Virus record (IMG/VR): IMGVR_UViG_3300042564_002455
Span: 1 to 56,491 of that record
Strand: one strand, 5' to 3'
Origin: a virus
DNA: 56,491 nucleotides
Shown: positions 32,127 through 40,641 of the stretch, in pieces
Layout: each line of letters begins with the position of its first letter
Numbering within the stretch: the first letter of the stretch is position 1
Notes under the pieces: model-generated
Told to the model about the DNA's origin: nothing
Databases searched by the model: none
What the model saw: the letters and a program-made list of their open reading frames with translations, nothing else
Position numbers and translations under genes: made by a program

Positions 32127-33191
32127 TTATGATTCCGTTGTTTCTAGTTTATTTAATTGTTCTGTGAATGACTCATATCTAGTATTCAAATACTTACCGA
32201 ATGTGTCAACAACATTAGATTCAAACTTATTAAAATCTGAATAGTTAGATGACGTTTTTTCGATCTCAGATAATAGTTCTTCATTAATATTATCCTCTAA
32301 CCAATTCTGTAAAAAGTCGGAAATGAAATCAACAATTTGGTTGTGTTCTCTAATCCAAATACCATTATCCTCACTCATCCATTGCGGGAATAGATTAGGT
32401 ATCTTTCCAATAACAGGAACTCCTGACTTCATTGATTCCAACGGGAATGTTCCAAATCCACCACTAGGGTCAATCCAAACAGATAAGAAACAATCTTGTA
32501 ATGCGTTTGCGAACTCTTGTTCTGACAATCCTCTAAGGTCTCTAAATGTAATCCATCTGTATTGTGGAAATTTAAGGTAAAAAGATTTAATCAGAGTTAA
32601 AGTATCTCTGTGGTCTCTCGTGTGAATAGCAATGATTGGTTTAGGTGGTAATACTTGTTTTTTAAATTTATCAGAAATTACAGGTTCAATAATATCAAAT
32701 GTAACACCTTTCATAATATTACTAATATAATCTTTCTGTAGTTCTGATGTTGTAATACACTTAAAGAAACCTAACTGAGCCCAAGTTTGACCTGGTTGTA
32801 ATGTCTCCAACATATAATCATATGATTGACATAGAACAATTTTAGCGCAAGGTAGTTTCTCCAATTGTGGCATAATGAAACCATAAAGTTCGGGGACAAC
32901 AACAAAATCTTCAGGGGATATCTCAAGATTCTGACCTTCAATTGCTTTGTGAGGTAACTCAGTCATAAACTCTTCACCCAACCAAGATTCAACTCCAGTG
33001 TAATCAGGTTTTTCGTGTAACATAATTGGATTAAATCCGTTACGTTTTAACGATAAAGCCATTCTGTAAATGTAACTTAAAGATGCCTTGGCATTACCTT
33101 TAGTATCTTGAACTATGAAGTAGATTCTAACAGACTTGTCTTTAAGATTCTCGATAGATTTCTCTAATTTTTTTAATGTTTCTTGATCCAT
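32127..33191 (-). CDS. GT-B-fold glycosyltransferase (GT4-like)
   Basis: 354 residues. The C-terminal half has the GT4-type donor-site pattern: VWIDPSGGFGTFPLESMKSG then VPVIGKIPNLFPQWM, corresponding to the E-x7-E region that binds the nucleotide sugar. The N-terminal domain includes PIMLHEKPDYTGVESWLGEE. It would transfer a sugar to an unidentified acceptor in the cytoplasm. It follows the small gene at 33193-33459 after one base and shares its transcript. Confidence 0.7.
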   Translation of the reverse strand: MDQETLKKLEKSIENLKDKSVRIYFIVQDTKGNAKASLSYIYRMALSLKRNGFNPIMLHEKPDYTGVESWLGEEFMTELPHKAIEGQNLEISPEDFVVVPELYGFIMPQLEKLPCAKIVLCQSYDYMLETLQPGQTWAQLGFFKCITTSELQKDYISNIMKGVTFDIIEPVISDKFKKQVLPPKPIIAIHTRDHRDTLTLIKSFYLKFPQYRWITFRDLRGLSEQEFANALQDCFLSVWIDPSGGFGTFPLESMKSGVPVIGKIPNLFPQWMSEDNGIWIREHNQIVDFISDFLQNWLEDNINEELLSEIEKTSSNYSDFNKFESNVVDTFGKYLNTRYESFTEQLNKLETTES

Positions 33192-33192
33192 A

Positions 33193-33459
33193 TTAATATT
33201 TATTTATTAGTTTTTTATTTAAAAGCGTGTTAAATGCCAGTTTAAATGGGATTGTAAGTCCTGTTGATTTTTGACCCAAAGCCTCATCAACTTCTTCGTC
33301 TTCGGTCATAATAACCTCCAACATAGTTTTTACGACCTCATATTTAACAACATTGATGTGTGTTTCAGGTCCTCCCGTTAATGAAGTGATATTGATATAT
33401 TGTTCAATAGCGTCCAAATCAAGGTAATAATTTTCGTTAAGTACTTTTAGCATTGTCAT
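33193..33459 (-). CDS. small hypothetical protein
   Basis: 88 residues, acidic and helical (EVVKTMLEVIMTEDEEVDEA). No family recognised. The ATG overlaps the end of the HAD-like gene by four bases and the stop lies next to the start of the GT-B gene, so it is embedded in a tightly packed operon and probably translated by coupling. Confidence 0.6.
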   Translation of the reverse strand: MTMLKVLNENYYLDLDAIEQYINITSLTGGPETHINVVKYEVVKTMLEVIMTEDEEVDEALGQKSTGLTIPFKLAFNTLLNKKLINKY

Positions 33460-34115
33460 TCAGGATTTAAAATCGTATTCAAAACATCCTCCAACTCTTT
33501 TATTTTGGATATAGAATATTTTGAATTAATTTGTTTATTGTATTCCGTTTCGTATTTTATGATAATTTTGTTATCAGGATTGCTTAATAATAAGTCAGGA
33601 TTTGAGGTAAGTAAAATATCAACTTCATTCCACATTGAATTTATTGTCGTATTACTATAAAATTTTACTTTTTCGATTAGACATCCGAACTTTGATAAAA
33701 AGAATAACGATGCCGGTTTCGATCTACCTATTTCATCAGATACTATCATTAGGTCGTGATCGTCTCTCAATTTGTAGTAAACGTCGTTTAAATCATTGAA
33801 TGATGTTAGTTCAGTTGACGGGGCATGACCAAATATCTGCATTGGAAATTCCTCATACAAAAAATTATATAACTCGTCCTTATCTTTAAAGGAGAAGTGA
33901 TCCATTAAATTTAATGATGTTACAGGACTTTTGATTTCATATACAAAATCCACCTCATTAAATGACATCTCAATATAATCTTCGGAATCTACGGTGGTTT
34001 CATAGGTCTTAATGATTTCATCCGCCATCTCCTCAACCATATGCTTCTCATATACCTGAGTCATTTTGCTTATGGTATCTCTTAAGACACCATTTAACTC
34101 AATACCGATTCTCAT
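33456..34115 (-). CDS. HAD-like protein with lost catalytic residues
   Basis: 219 residues. The N-terminal MRIGIELNGVLRDT aligns with the HAD phosphatase/5'-nucleotidase motif I (hhhhDhDGVL), but both aspartates are replaced: E6 and N8. The later EVDILLTSNPDLL aligns with motif IV (VDhLIDDNP), where the Asp pair is T170-S171. A Ser (IVSDE) and a Lys (SKPASL) in the positions of motifs II and III remain. The fold is therefore probably kept while phosphatase chemistry is lost, suggesting a binding or regulatory role. It overlaps the PhoH-like gene by one base. Confidence 0.65.
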   Translation of the reverse strand: MRIGIELNGVLRDTISKMTQVYEKHMVEEMADEIIKTYETTVDSEDYIEMSFNEVDFVYEIKSPVTSLNLMDHFSFKDKDELYNFLYEEFPMQIFGHAPSTELTSFNDLNDVYYKLRDDHDLMIVSDEIGRSKPASLFFLSKFGCLIEKVKFYSNTTINSMWNEVDILLTSNPDLLLSNPDNKIIIKYETEYNKQINSKYSISKIKELEDVLNTILNPE

Positions 34116-34858
34116 TATATGTATTTTTTTAGAAGTTTAGTAATCAATGGATTTCTTACAACATCCTCATCACCAAATTCAAATACTCCAATATCATCAA
34201 TACCTTTAAATCGTTGTAAAGCGTCCCAAAGACCAGATTGTTTTTTGTCTTTATATCTGTCGGTCTGTTCCAAATCCCCTGATATGAAAAATTTAGAATT
34301 ATAACCAATTCTTGTTAATAATAATTTCATTTGATTGGGGGTTGCGTTCTGAGCTTCCTCAAAAATCAAAATGGTATTATCAATATTCATACCTCTCATA
34401 TATGCGAGGGCGAATACTTCAATAATTTCAGCCTCTTTAAGTTTTTCTCTTGCTTCTTTACCAATAATTTTATTTAGTAAATAATAAGAGGGGAAAATGT
34501 ATGGATCCAATTTCTCCTCAACATTACCGGGGAGAGAACCCAATTTTTCTTCGGCTTCAACCGCAGGACGAACAATTACCAATTTCTCATATGAATTTTC
34601 GGGATCCATAAGTAAATCAACCGCCGCCTTCATTGATATATAACTCTTACCAACACCCGCCGGACCTGAACATAGAACTATCTGATTATTGGTTAGTAGG
34701 TCATAATAGGTTTTTTGACTTTCGGTTAGGAATTTATTTCTTATTTTTTTAGTTATTAAAGAATTAATTAATTCTTTTTTTGAAAGTCGTCTCTCGTTTG
34801 ACTCAGGTCTAGCTGACGTTTGAGATTTCTGAGTGGGTGATACTTTTTTTCTTGTCAT
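34115..34858 (-). CDS. phoH: PhoH-like ATPase
   Basis: 247 residues. Walker A GPAGVGKS (65-72), Walker B-like TILIFEEAQNA (about 158-168), and the family signature around QMKLLLTRIGYNSKFFISGD, then QTDR. PhoH proteins are helicase-superfamily ATPases linked to RNA metabolism and common in T4-like and marine phages. The first 40 residues are a basic, Ser-rich extension. It is the leading gene of a short overlapping set with the HAD-like protein and the 88-residue protein. Confidence 0.93.
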   Translation of the reverse strand: MTRKKVSPTQKSQTSARPESNERRLSKKELINSLITKKIRNKFLTESQKTYYDLLTNNQIVLCSGPAGVGKSYISMKAAVDLLMDPENSYEKLVIVRPAVEAEEKLGSLPGNVEEKLDPYIFPSYYLLNKIIGKEAREKLKEAEIIEVFALAYMRGMNIDNTILIFEEAQNATPNQMKLLLTRIGYNSKFFISGDLEQTDRYKDKKQSGLWDALQRFKGIDDIGVFEFGDEDVVRNPLITKLLKKYI

Positions 34859-34962
34859 ATAAAACTATTTAATATTTTTTTTAAATTGTTTGTCGATAAA
34901 TTGTGATATCTTTTATTATATACCATCTAACTATTTTACAATATTTTTTTATTCGTTTAATA

Positions 34963-35907
34963 TTATTTTTGAAAAACGTTATGGTAGTTAGATTTTATAC
35001 GTATCATAGGGAATGACTTAATTAATTCCTTAACACCCTCTTCTAATGATATAGTGGTGTTAAATCCTAAACTATTAATTTTTTCGTAACTCACAACATA
35101 ATTTCTTTTATCTGGATCTCCATCAACATCCGCATAGTTAAAATATGTTTTAGGTAATAATTTTTTAATAATTTCACAAACATTTTTTTTAGAGTAATTC
35201 ATACTATCATGTCCTATATTATATACTTCACCTGACATTACATCCATATTCTCTATGGCAAAACAAAAAACTCTAGCAATGTCTTTAACGTGAATAAATG
35301 TTCTCATAAAATGAGATTCATATATTACCGCATACCCCTCAGTGTGTGATCGGTATGTTAAATCATTAACAAGTAAATCCAATCTAAGTCTAGGTGATAC
35401 CCCAAACGCAGTTGCAAATCTAAATGCCGTGCTATTTTCTCTATTCATTACTAATTTTTCAGCTTCTGTTTTTGTTACCCCGTATGCGGTTAGCGGATTA
35501 AGTGGAGTGTTTTCAGTGCAAATACCATCAACTTCACCATAGTTAGATCCGGTGGATCCATATAAAAGGTATTGGTCATCGTCCATCGATTCTATTAGTA
35601 TTCTAGTTCCATCTGTATTGACCGAATATGATTCCTCGTCCCCCATTTTTCTACAAATAGGAAACCCAACCAACGCCGCTAAATGTATTACAACATCATG
35701 ACCCTTTAAACTTTTTGTTAAAAGTTCTTTATTCCTTATATCGCCATGTATGAAATTAAAATTATCATTACCTACGTATGGTAAAAGTTTATCTCCATTA
35801 TCAAAAATTAATGAATCATAAACTGTTACGTTATAGTTTTTTTCTAATAATAAAGGGATAAGCGATGTTCCAATATACCCAGCACCACCTGTTACAAATA
35901 TTTTCAT
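34963..35907 (-). CDS. NAD-dependent sugar epimerase/dehydratase (SDR)
   Basis: 314 residues. Extended SDR with the Rossmann motif TGGAGYIG near the N-terminus and the catalytic Y-x3-K in TAYGVTKTEAEK, with an upstream Ser/Thr (YGSTGSNYGE). It would act on a nucleotide-sugar, for example as an epimerase or dehydratase; substrate not assignable from motifs. It overlaps the next SDR gene by four bases, so the two enzymes are likely used in one pathway supplying the glycosyltransferases downstream in the same operon. Confidence 0.85.
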   Translation of the reverse strand: MKIFVTGGAGYIGTSLIPLLLEKNYNVTVYDSLIFDNGDKLLPYVGNDNFNFIHGDIRNKELLTKSLKGHDVVIHLAALVGFPICRKMGDEESYSVNTDGTRILIESMDDDQYLLYGSTGSNYGEVDGICTENTPLNPLTAYGVTKTEAEKLVMNRENSTAFRFATAFGVSPRLRLDLLVNDLTYRSHTEGYAVIYESHFMRTFIHVKDIARVFCFAIENMDVMSGEVYNIGHDSMNYSKKNVCEIIKKLLPKTYFNYADVDGDPDKRNYVVSYEKINSLGFNTTISLEEGVKELIKSFPMIRIKSNYHNVFQK

Positions 35908-36833
35908 TTTAAAAATTTTTTATAGTACGTTATTGTGTTTTTTATTCCATCCTCATAATTTGTAAAATTAAAATTAGGGAAATATTTGTTAAATGTTTTT
36001 TTACTTAAAATTTTTATTGGTGCTCCATCTTGTTTTGTTAAATCATTAATTATACTACAATCATAATTTAACGCTTTTTTAATGATTTTAACGGATTCAT
36101 TGATAGATATTCCAAATTCTTGGCCCACATTTATTGGATTGGGTAAATCGTATATTTCTTCATCTATAATCATTTTTATTAATTTAGATACGTCCGGCAT
36201 ATATATCCACTCCCTTATTGGGGTACCTGACCCCCATACACTAAATTCTTGCTTTTCATTTTTAATAGATTCAATCATTCTCATTATTATACCATTCATA
36301 GCGTGAGTTCTTTCTTGGTCAATGTAGTCATTAGGTCCGTACGCATTTGGTATAATAAGATTTATTGTTTTTATGTTATGTTGTTTTTTATAACATTCGG
36401 ATATTACAAATCCTAATTTTTTGGGAAATCCGTAAGACTCAATGCTTTCATGTAATCTACCATCCCACCACATTTCCTCATTTTGTATATCAATTACACC
36501 AGGATATGAACAATTTGAAATTGGGTTTATTATTATAATTTTATTATTGAATTTGGCAACACATTTATATAAGTTCAAATACATTTGAGAATTGTCATAA
36601 ATTATATCACAACTATTATTTGACACGTAATTTATACTCCCGACGTGCGCCGCTGCATGTATTATAATGTCAGGATTAATTTTTTCTAAAATATCCATAA
36701 CATTTTTCTCATTTTGTAAATCCACACCATCTTGTCTACTAATGTAATGAACTTCGTATTGAGAATTCTCAAAAATATTTTTTAAATTTTTCCCTAAAAA
36801 TCCATGCCCCCCAAAAACTAATATTTTTTTCAT
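35904..36833 (-). CDS. GDP-L-fucose synthase-like SDR
   Basis: 309 residues. Rossmann motif GGHGFLGKNL and a catalytic Y-x3-K in ESYGFPKKLG. The segment CSYPG and the following MWWDGRLHESIESYGFPKK resemble GDP-L-fucose synthase (GMER/WcaG), which turns GDP-4-keto-6-deoxymannose into GDP-L-fucose. This fits the two fucosyltransferase-like genes (GT11 and GT10) in the same locus. No GDP-mannose 4,6-dehydratase lies in the window, so the precursor would come from the host or from another part of the phage genome. Confidence 0.75.
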   Translation of the reverse strand: MKKILVFGGHGFLGKNLKNIFENSQYEVHYISRQDGVDLQNEKNVMDILEKINPDIIIHAAAHVGSINYVSNNSCDIIYDNSQMYLNLYKCVAKFNNKIIIINPISNCSYPGVIDIQNEEMWWDGRLHESIESYGFPKKLGFVISECYKKQHNIKTINLIIPNAYGPNDYIDQERTHAMNGIIMRMIESIKNEKQEFSVWGSGTPIREWIYMPDVSKLIKMIIDEEIYDLPNPINVGQEFGISINESVKIIKKALNYDCSIINDLTKQDGAPIKILSKKTFNKYFPNFNFTNYEDGIKNTITYYKKFLK

Positions 36834-36868
36834 ATATTAATAATATACGTGACAAATTGATTGTAAAG

Positions 36869-37672
36869 TCATAAACAAATCCATGTTTTTGGAAATAAGT
36901 CGTCCAAAACCACACCTCTATACCCAGGCCCAAACCATTCTGATTTAGGTGCTATTGTTATAGTCTCATTATTTAAATTTAAATAAGAAGACCACCAAGA
37001 AAATGTTGAGTTACCAATAATATTATAGTTACATAGAGACATTAATATAAACGATTTCTCCATTGTCTCATCCACATATATTACGTTATCAATCTCACCA
37101 TCAAAAATTTGTTTTGATAACGGAACATTATCTGAAATTATAAATTTCACATCATTTTCAGGTATATAAGATAGTGATTTTAAATAAAATTCTTTAGATA
37201 CGTTTTTATGGTAGTGTTGAGTACTTTCATTGTCTCTATCTCCACCAAATCTACAATGTAATGATGTATATTTTTTATCTCTTTCTATACCATATTTGTT
37301 AGTAACATCAAGTAATAAATTATTTTTAAATTTAAAAAAATCTTTAATGTTAAAATCGTTAAAATACTTTTCGGATTGAAAATACCCTTCATAAAGAGTG
37401 TTATCAATTAAAGGCACTTCTCTATATGTGAAATCATTACTTAAATCGGTATGGATATAGTGATTAGAACACGATACGTCTTCTATTAACCCCGGAACGG
37501 CATAAAAAATATTTTCAAATTCAAAACCATGTCCGTTAAAATTTCCAGCAGAACCTCTAATTGGTATACCATTTGTTTTAAAATCAACTCCTAACCTCTT
37601 TGACACTCCAATTATATTTGCTATTTGAAATAAATTGTTCCCAAAACCTCCTATTAGTTTAGCAATAACCAT
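36869..37672 (-). CDS. GT11 alpha-1,2-fucosyltransferase
   Basis: 267 residues. The N-terminal GGFGNNLFQIANIIGVSKRL is the GT11 signature (usually GLGNQLFQ), LHCRFGGDRDN corresponds to the donor-site H-x-R-R-G-D region, and NSTFSWWSSYLN is the conserved family C-terminal motif. The enzyme should add L-fucose alpha-1,2 to a galactose-type acceptor. It overlaps the following SDR gene by 14 bases. With the GDP-fucose synthase-like gene 35 bp away, donor supply and transfer are encoded together. Confidence 0.85.
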   Translation of the reverse strand: MVIAKLIGGFGNNLFQIANIIGVSKRLGVDFKTNGIPIRGSAGNFNGHGFEFENIFYAVPGLIEDVSCSNHYIHTDLSNDFTYREVPLIDNTLYEGYFQSEKYFNDFNIKDFFKFKNNLLLDVTNKYGIERDKKYTSLHCRFGGDRDNESTQHYHKNVSKEFYLKSLSYIPENDVKFIISDNVPLSKQIFDGEIDNVIYVDETMEKSFILMSLCNYNIIGNSTFSWWSSYLNLNNETITIAPKSEWFGPGYRGVVLDDLFPKTWICL

Positions 37673-38348
37673 CTATAAATTCTTTTAACTCTTTCATTAC
37701 TTTATCTGATGAATACAAATATCCATTTTTTGGGATTTTATTTTGTATATATGAATTTTCATCATTATCAATTATTTTGAAATTTTTACTGAATAGTGAA
37801 ATTAATTGTTCGTTAGTTATTGGTTCAGGAAAAAACTCAACAACATTTTCACCAGTTTCTAAAAAATTATCAATATCAAATTTTATATTATTAACATTAT
37901 ACCATTGGTATTTATCCTTAATATTAATTTCGGATAAAATTGAATTATTTAACATATCAAACAATAAATTTTTTTTTAACCCGTCTCCATAAACCGCCGG
38001 CAACCTAACAATTATAAGTTTATTACCAAAAATTTTGTTTAAATCATCTTCAAATTTTTTACGGTTAATTCCATAAGGTTCGTTATCATATATTGAAATT
38101 GTTGAGATTAATATAAATTTATCACAATTAACATTACGTACAACCTCTAATAAATTGTTAATATTTTTAGAGTCTTCATTTGCATTTTTATTTGCCCACC
38201 ATTTAACTGACGATAATCCTGAACAATAAATTGTGTCATAAGAATTATTTAGTATGTCTTTAATGTTATCACGATTAAAACAATCACCAACAACACTTTT
38301 TTTTAAAATACTCCCAACAAATCCTGTATGACCAATAATTGCGTTCAT
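37659..38348 (-). CDS. short SDR sugar-modifying enzyme, atypical active site
   Basis: 229 residues. The N-terminal GHTGFVGS dinucleotide-binding motif (G6-x-x-G9-x-x-G12) and the later LPAVYGDGLKKN are typical of NAD-dependent epimerase relatives. The catalytic pair is Y92-G-I-N-R96: the invariant Lys of Y-x3-K is Arg here, with K97 and K98 beside it. The protein is also about 80 residues shorter than most extended SDRs. It may be a reductase with altered chemistry or a non-catalytic member. It overlaps neighbours by 14 and 4 bases. Confidence 0.7.
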   Translation of the reverse strand: MNAIIGHTGFVGSILKKSVVGDCFNRDNIKDILNNSYDTIYCSGLSSVKWWANKNANEDSKNINNLLEVVRNVNCDKFILISTISIYDNEPYGINRKKFEDDLNKIFGNKLIIVRLPAVYGDGLKKNLLFDMLNNSILSEINIKDKYQWYNVNNIKFDIDNFLETGENVVEFFPEPITNEQLISLFSKNFKIIDNDENSYIQNKIPKNGYLYSSDKVMKELKEFIDGYC

Positions 38349-39922
38349 TTTTGTTTTTTTTCAAAAAGGTAATCATCAATTAATACATAATCTAATTCCG
38401 TTTCCTCTAAAACATGAATAGCATCACTGATTGAAGTTAAAATTGGTTTACCTTTAATATTAAACGAAGTATTCAATATTACGGGTAATTCCCCTCTATT
38501 TTTTAATTCGGTTAAAATATCATAAAATAATTGGTGTCCATCTTTATTAACAGTTTGTAATCTTCCTGTACCATCATTGTGAGTTATTGACGGCAAAGAC
38601 TCTCTAAATTCTTCTTTAATTTTTGGGGCGTAACTCATAAACTCCGACTCAAATACATCATCGAAAAATATTTCAGAATCTTCAACACGACAAACAGGTG
38701 CGAATGGTCTAAACCATTCTCTAAATTTAACTTTCAAGTTTAATATGTCTTTCATATCTCGGATTGTAGGGTCACAAATAATACTTCTATTCCCTAAAGC
38801 TCTCGGTCCTATTTCAGAACCACCTCTGATCACACCTATAATTTTACCAGATTTTATTAAATCGGTAATTATTGGTACATTTACTTTTTTTGCGTTATAA
38901 TGAATAACATATTCATTTAATTTATAATAATCCGTAATATCTATACCATCATATACAAAATTTTTAACTCTTTGTTTGGTTTTATATAAAAATTGCCCTA
39001 ATGATAAACCGCAATCATTAGGTACAGGTGACATATATAAATTCTTACCTATTTTAGACAATTCAACTTTAAATTTTTGATTGAATAAAACATTTAATCC
39101 ACACCCACCAACAATTATAAAATTATCTGACATATGTAAATAGGGTTTGATTAAATCCATCATAACCTCTTCAAAAACATATTGTGATGTTGCGGCCAAA
39201 TCGTAACTATTTTGTCCATTTAACGAGTTATAATTTAAATTTAAATTTGTTACTGAACTTAAAAAATTTAAATTAGATTGGTATTGACTTGTGTTAGAAC
39301 CCGTATAATACGTTTTGAACGCATTAGTCCAATTATGATTTACATTACCGTACGCACACAATCCCATTACTTTACCCGCATATGCCATAGAATCAATAAT
39401 ATCTCCACCGCCTGCGCTAATTTCAGAGATTGATGAACCTATTCTACCATACGCAACCCCTAAATTATAATCTTTACTTGAGATTAATTTAATTTCATTG
39501 TCTTTAGCGTGAAAAATATTTGTATATGATATTACACCATAATCATGCCCTCCTCCGTCAGCCGAAATTATAATCGCATCATTAAAGTCTGATAAAAAAT
39601 AACCTGAAGATGCGTGAGACATATGATGACCCATCTGTTCAAATTTAGCATTTGGGAAGTGTTTTGATAATAATGTGAAATCTTCCCCAAATAAATTATT
39701 ATATACGATCAATTCAATATCATTTTTAATGTATGATTTAATGTGTTTTAAAAAATTTTCTCTATTTTCGTCATCATTTTCATAATTACCGTACTGTTTG
39801 GTAAATGCTGCGTATCTGACTTTGACAAATCTTTCATATTCAAAAATTCTTAGTTTACCAAATTCATCAATAAAAGTTGCCGATGAATCATGCGCTCCGT
39901 ATATACTTAATATATTATTCAT
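38345..39922 (-). CDS. NodU/CmcH-family O-carbamoyltransferase
   Basis: 525 residues. The N-terminal TsaD-like domain includes HHMSHASSGYFLSDFNDAII and then SADGGGHDYG. The C-terminal domain has GGSEIGPRALGNRSIICDPT and FREWFRPFAPV, both strong signatures of the family. It transfers a carbamoyl group from carbamoyl phosphate via carbamoyl-AMP to a sugar hydroxyl, as in Nod factors and antibiotics. In this locus it would carbamoylate the glycan being built. It is coupled to the short SDR gene by a four-base overlap. Confidence 0.92.
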   Translation of the reverse strand: MNNILSIYGAHDSSATFIDEFGKLRIFEYERFVKVRYAAFTKQYGNYENDDENRENFLKHIKSYIKNDIELIVYNNLFGEDFTLLSKHFPNAKFEQMGHHMSHASSGYFLSDFNDAIIISADGGGHDYGVISYTNIFHAKDNEIKLISSKDYNLGVAYGRIGSSISEISAGGGDIIDSMAYAGKVMGLCAYGNVNHNWTNAFKTYYTGSNTSQYQSNLNFLSSVTNLNLNYNSLNGQNSYDLAATSQYVFEEVMMDLIKPYLHMSDNFIIVGGCGLNVLFNQKFKVELSKIGKNLYMSPVPNDCGLSLGQFLYKTKQRVKNFVYDGIDITDYYKLNEYVIHYNAKKVNVPIITDLIKSGKIIGVIRGGSEIGPRALGNRSIICDPTIRDMKDILNLKVKFREWFRPFAPVCRVEDSEIFFDDVFESEFMSYAPKIKEEFRESLPSITHNDGTGRLQTVNKDGHQLFYDILTELKNRGELPVILNTSFNIKGKPILTSISDAIHVLEETELDYVLIDDYLFEKKQK

Positions 39923-39924
39923 TT

Positions 39925-40641
39925 TTAATTTTTATACATGTAAAGTTTATTAACTCCAGAATTTTTTAAAATAACATAACCCATATCAGTTAAAAAATTA
40001 TGAACAGACTCAGGAGAGGAATTATTTTCAAATAAATTTTCCTGAACCTCAACATAAATTAATTTTGGTCTTATTTCACCAAAACCTTTAAAGATTTCTA
40101 GTTCAGACCCTTCAGCGTCAATATGAACAAGAGTTATTTCATTTATATTTTCAGATGAATAAAAATCACTAATCTTAACACTATTAATTTTTACGGCTGA
40201 TGTTTGTTCTATGTGAGGAAAATATTTTTTATAATTTTCAGTAATTTTATACATACTTCCTTGACCTCCGTGTTCGCCAGGATTGTGAAACGATCCGGCG
40301 TCTTTTATTAAACATTTAGCAGGATAAAAATCAATTATTCCACTTTCACTGAATACTGCTTTATTAAATGTTTTAATTCCACAATTTTCGGCAAATTTAT
40401 GCGTTTTTCGATACCTTTCCAAATCTGCCTCAAAAGAGTATACCTCTAAGTCAGGAAATGCTATTTTGTATTTTATGGAATCACCAAAATCGTACGATCC
40501 AACATCTATAATAACTTTAGGGGTAATACCTAACTCTGTGAACCAATTTAAATTAAAATTACTCGAATAGAATTTATTATCATTATAAATAAATTCTATA
40601 TCTTTTTCAAAGGGTGATAAATCAACATTACTATAGTTCAT
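39925..40641 (-). CDS. FkbM-family methyltransferase
   Basis: 238 residues. SAM-binding segment VIIDVGSYDFGDS and acidic VYSFEADLE, then the FkbM core VHIDAEGSELEIFKGF and the closing KLIYVEVQENL. These enzymes O-methylate sugars or other hydroxyls in glycan and antibiotic pathways. Neighbours are the carbamoyltransferase (2-base gap) and the sugar aminotransferase (1-base overlap). Together they indicate a heavily decorated, non-reducing-end-capped sugar (inference). Confidence 0.88.
   Translation of the reverse strand: MNYSNVDLSPFEKDIEFIYNDNKFYSSNFNLNWFTELGITPKVIIDVGSYDFGDSIKYKIAFPDLEVYSFEADLERYRKTHKFAENCGIKTFNKAVFSESGIIDFYPAKCLIKDAGSFHNPGEHGGQGSMYKITENYKKYFPHIEQTSAVKINSVKISDFYSSENINEITLVHIDAEGSELEIFKGFGEIRPKLIYVEVQENLFENNSSPESVHNFLTDMGYVILKNSGVNKLYMYKN

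Noticed and set aside
33188-33212. ATTTATTTATTAG as a late motif before the GT-B gene
   Set aside because: In the coding orientation it reads ATAAATAAATA, not TATTTAT, and it falls in the last codons of the upstream gene.
36850-36870. TGACAAATTG half-site resembling the chaperone operator
   Set aside because: The second half is displaced (GTAAAGTCA), so no true palindrome forms, and it lies before a glycan gene.
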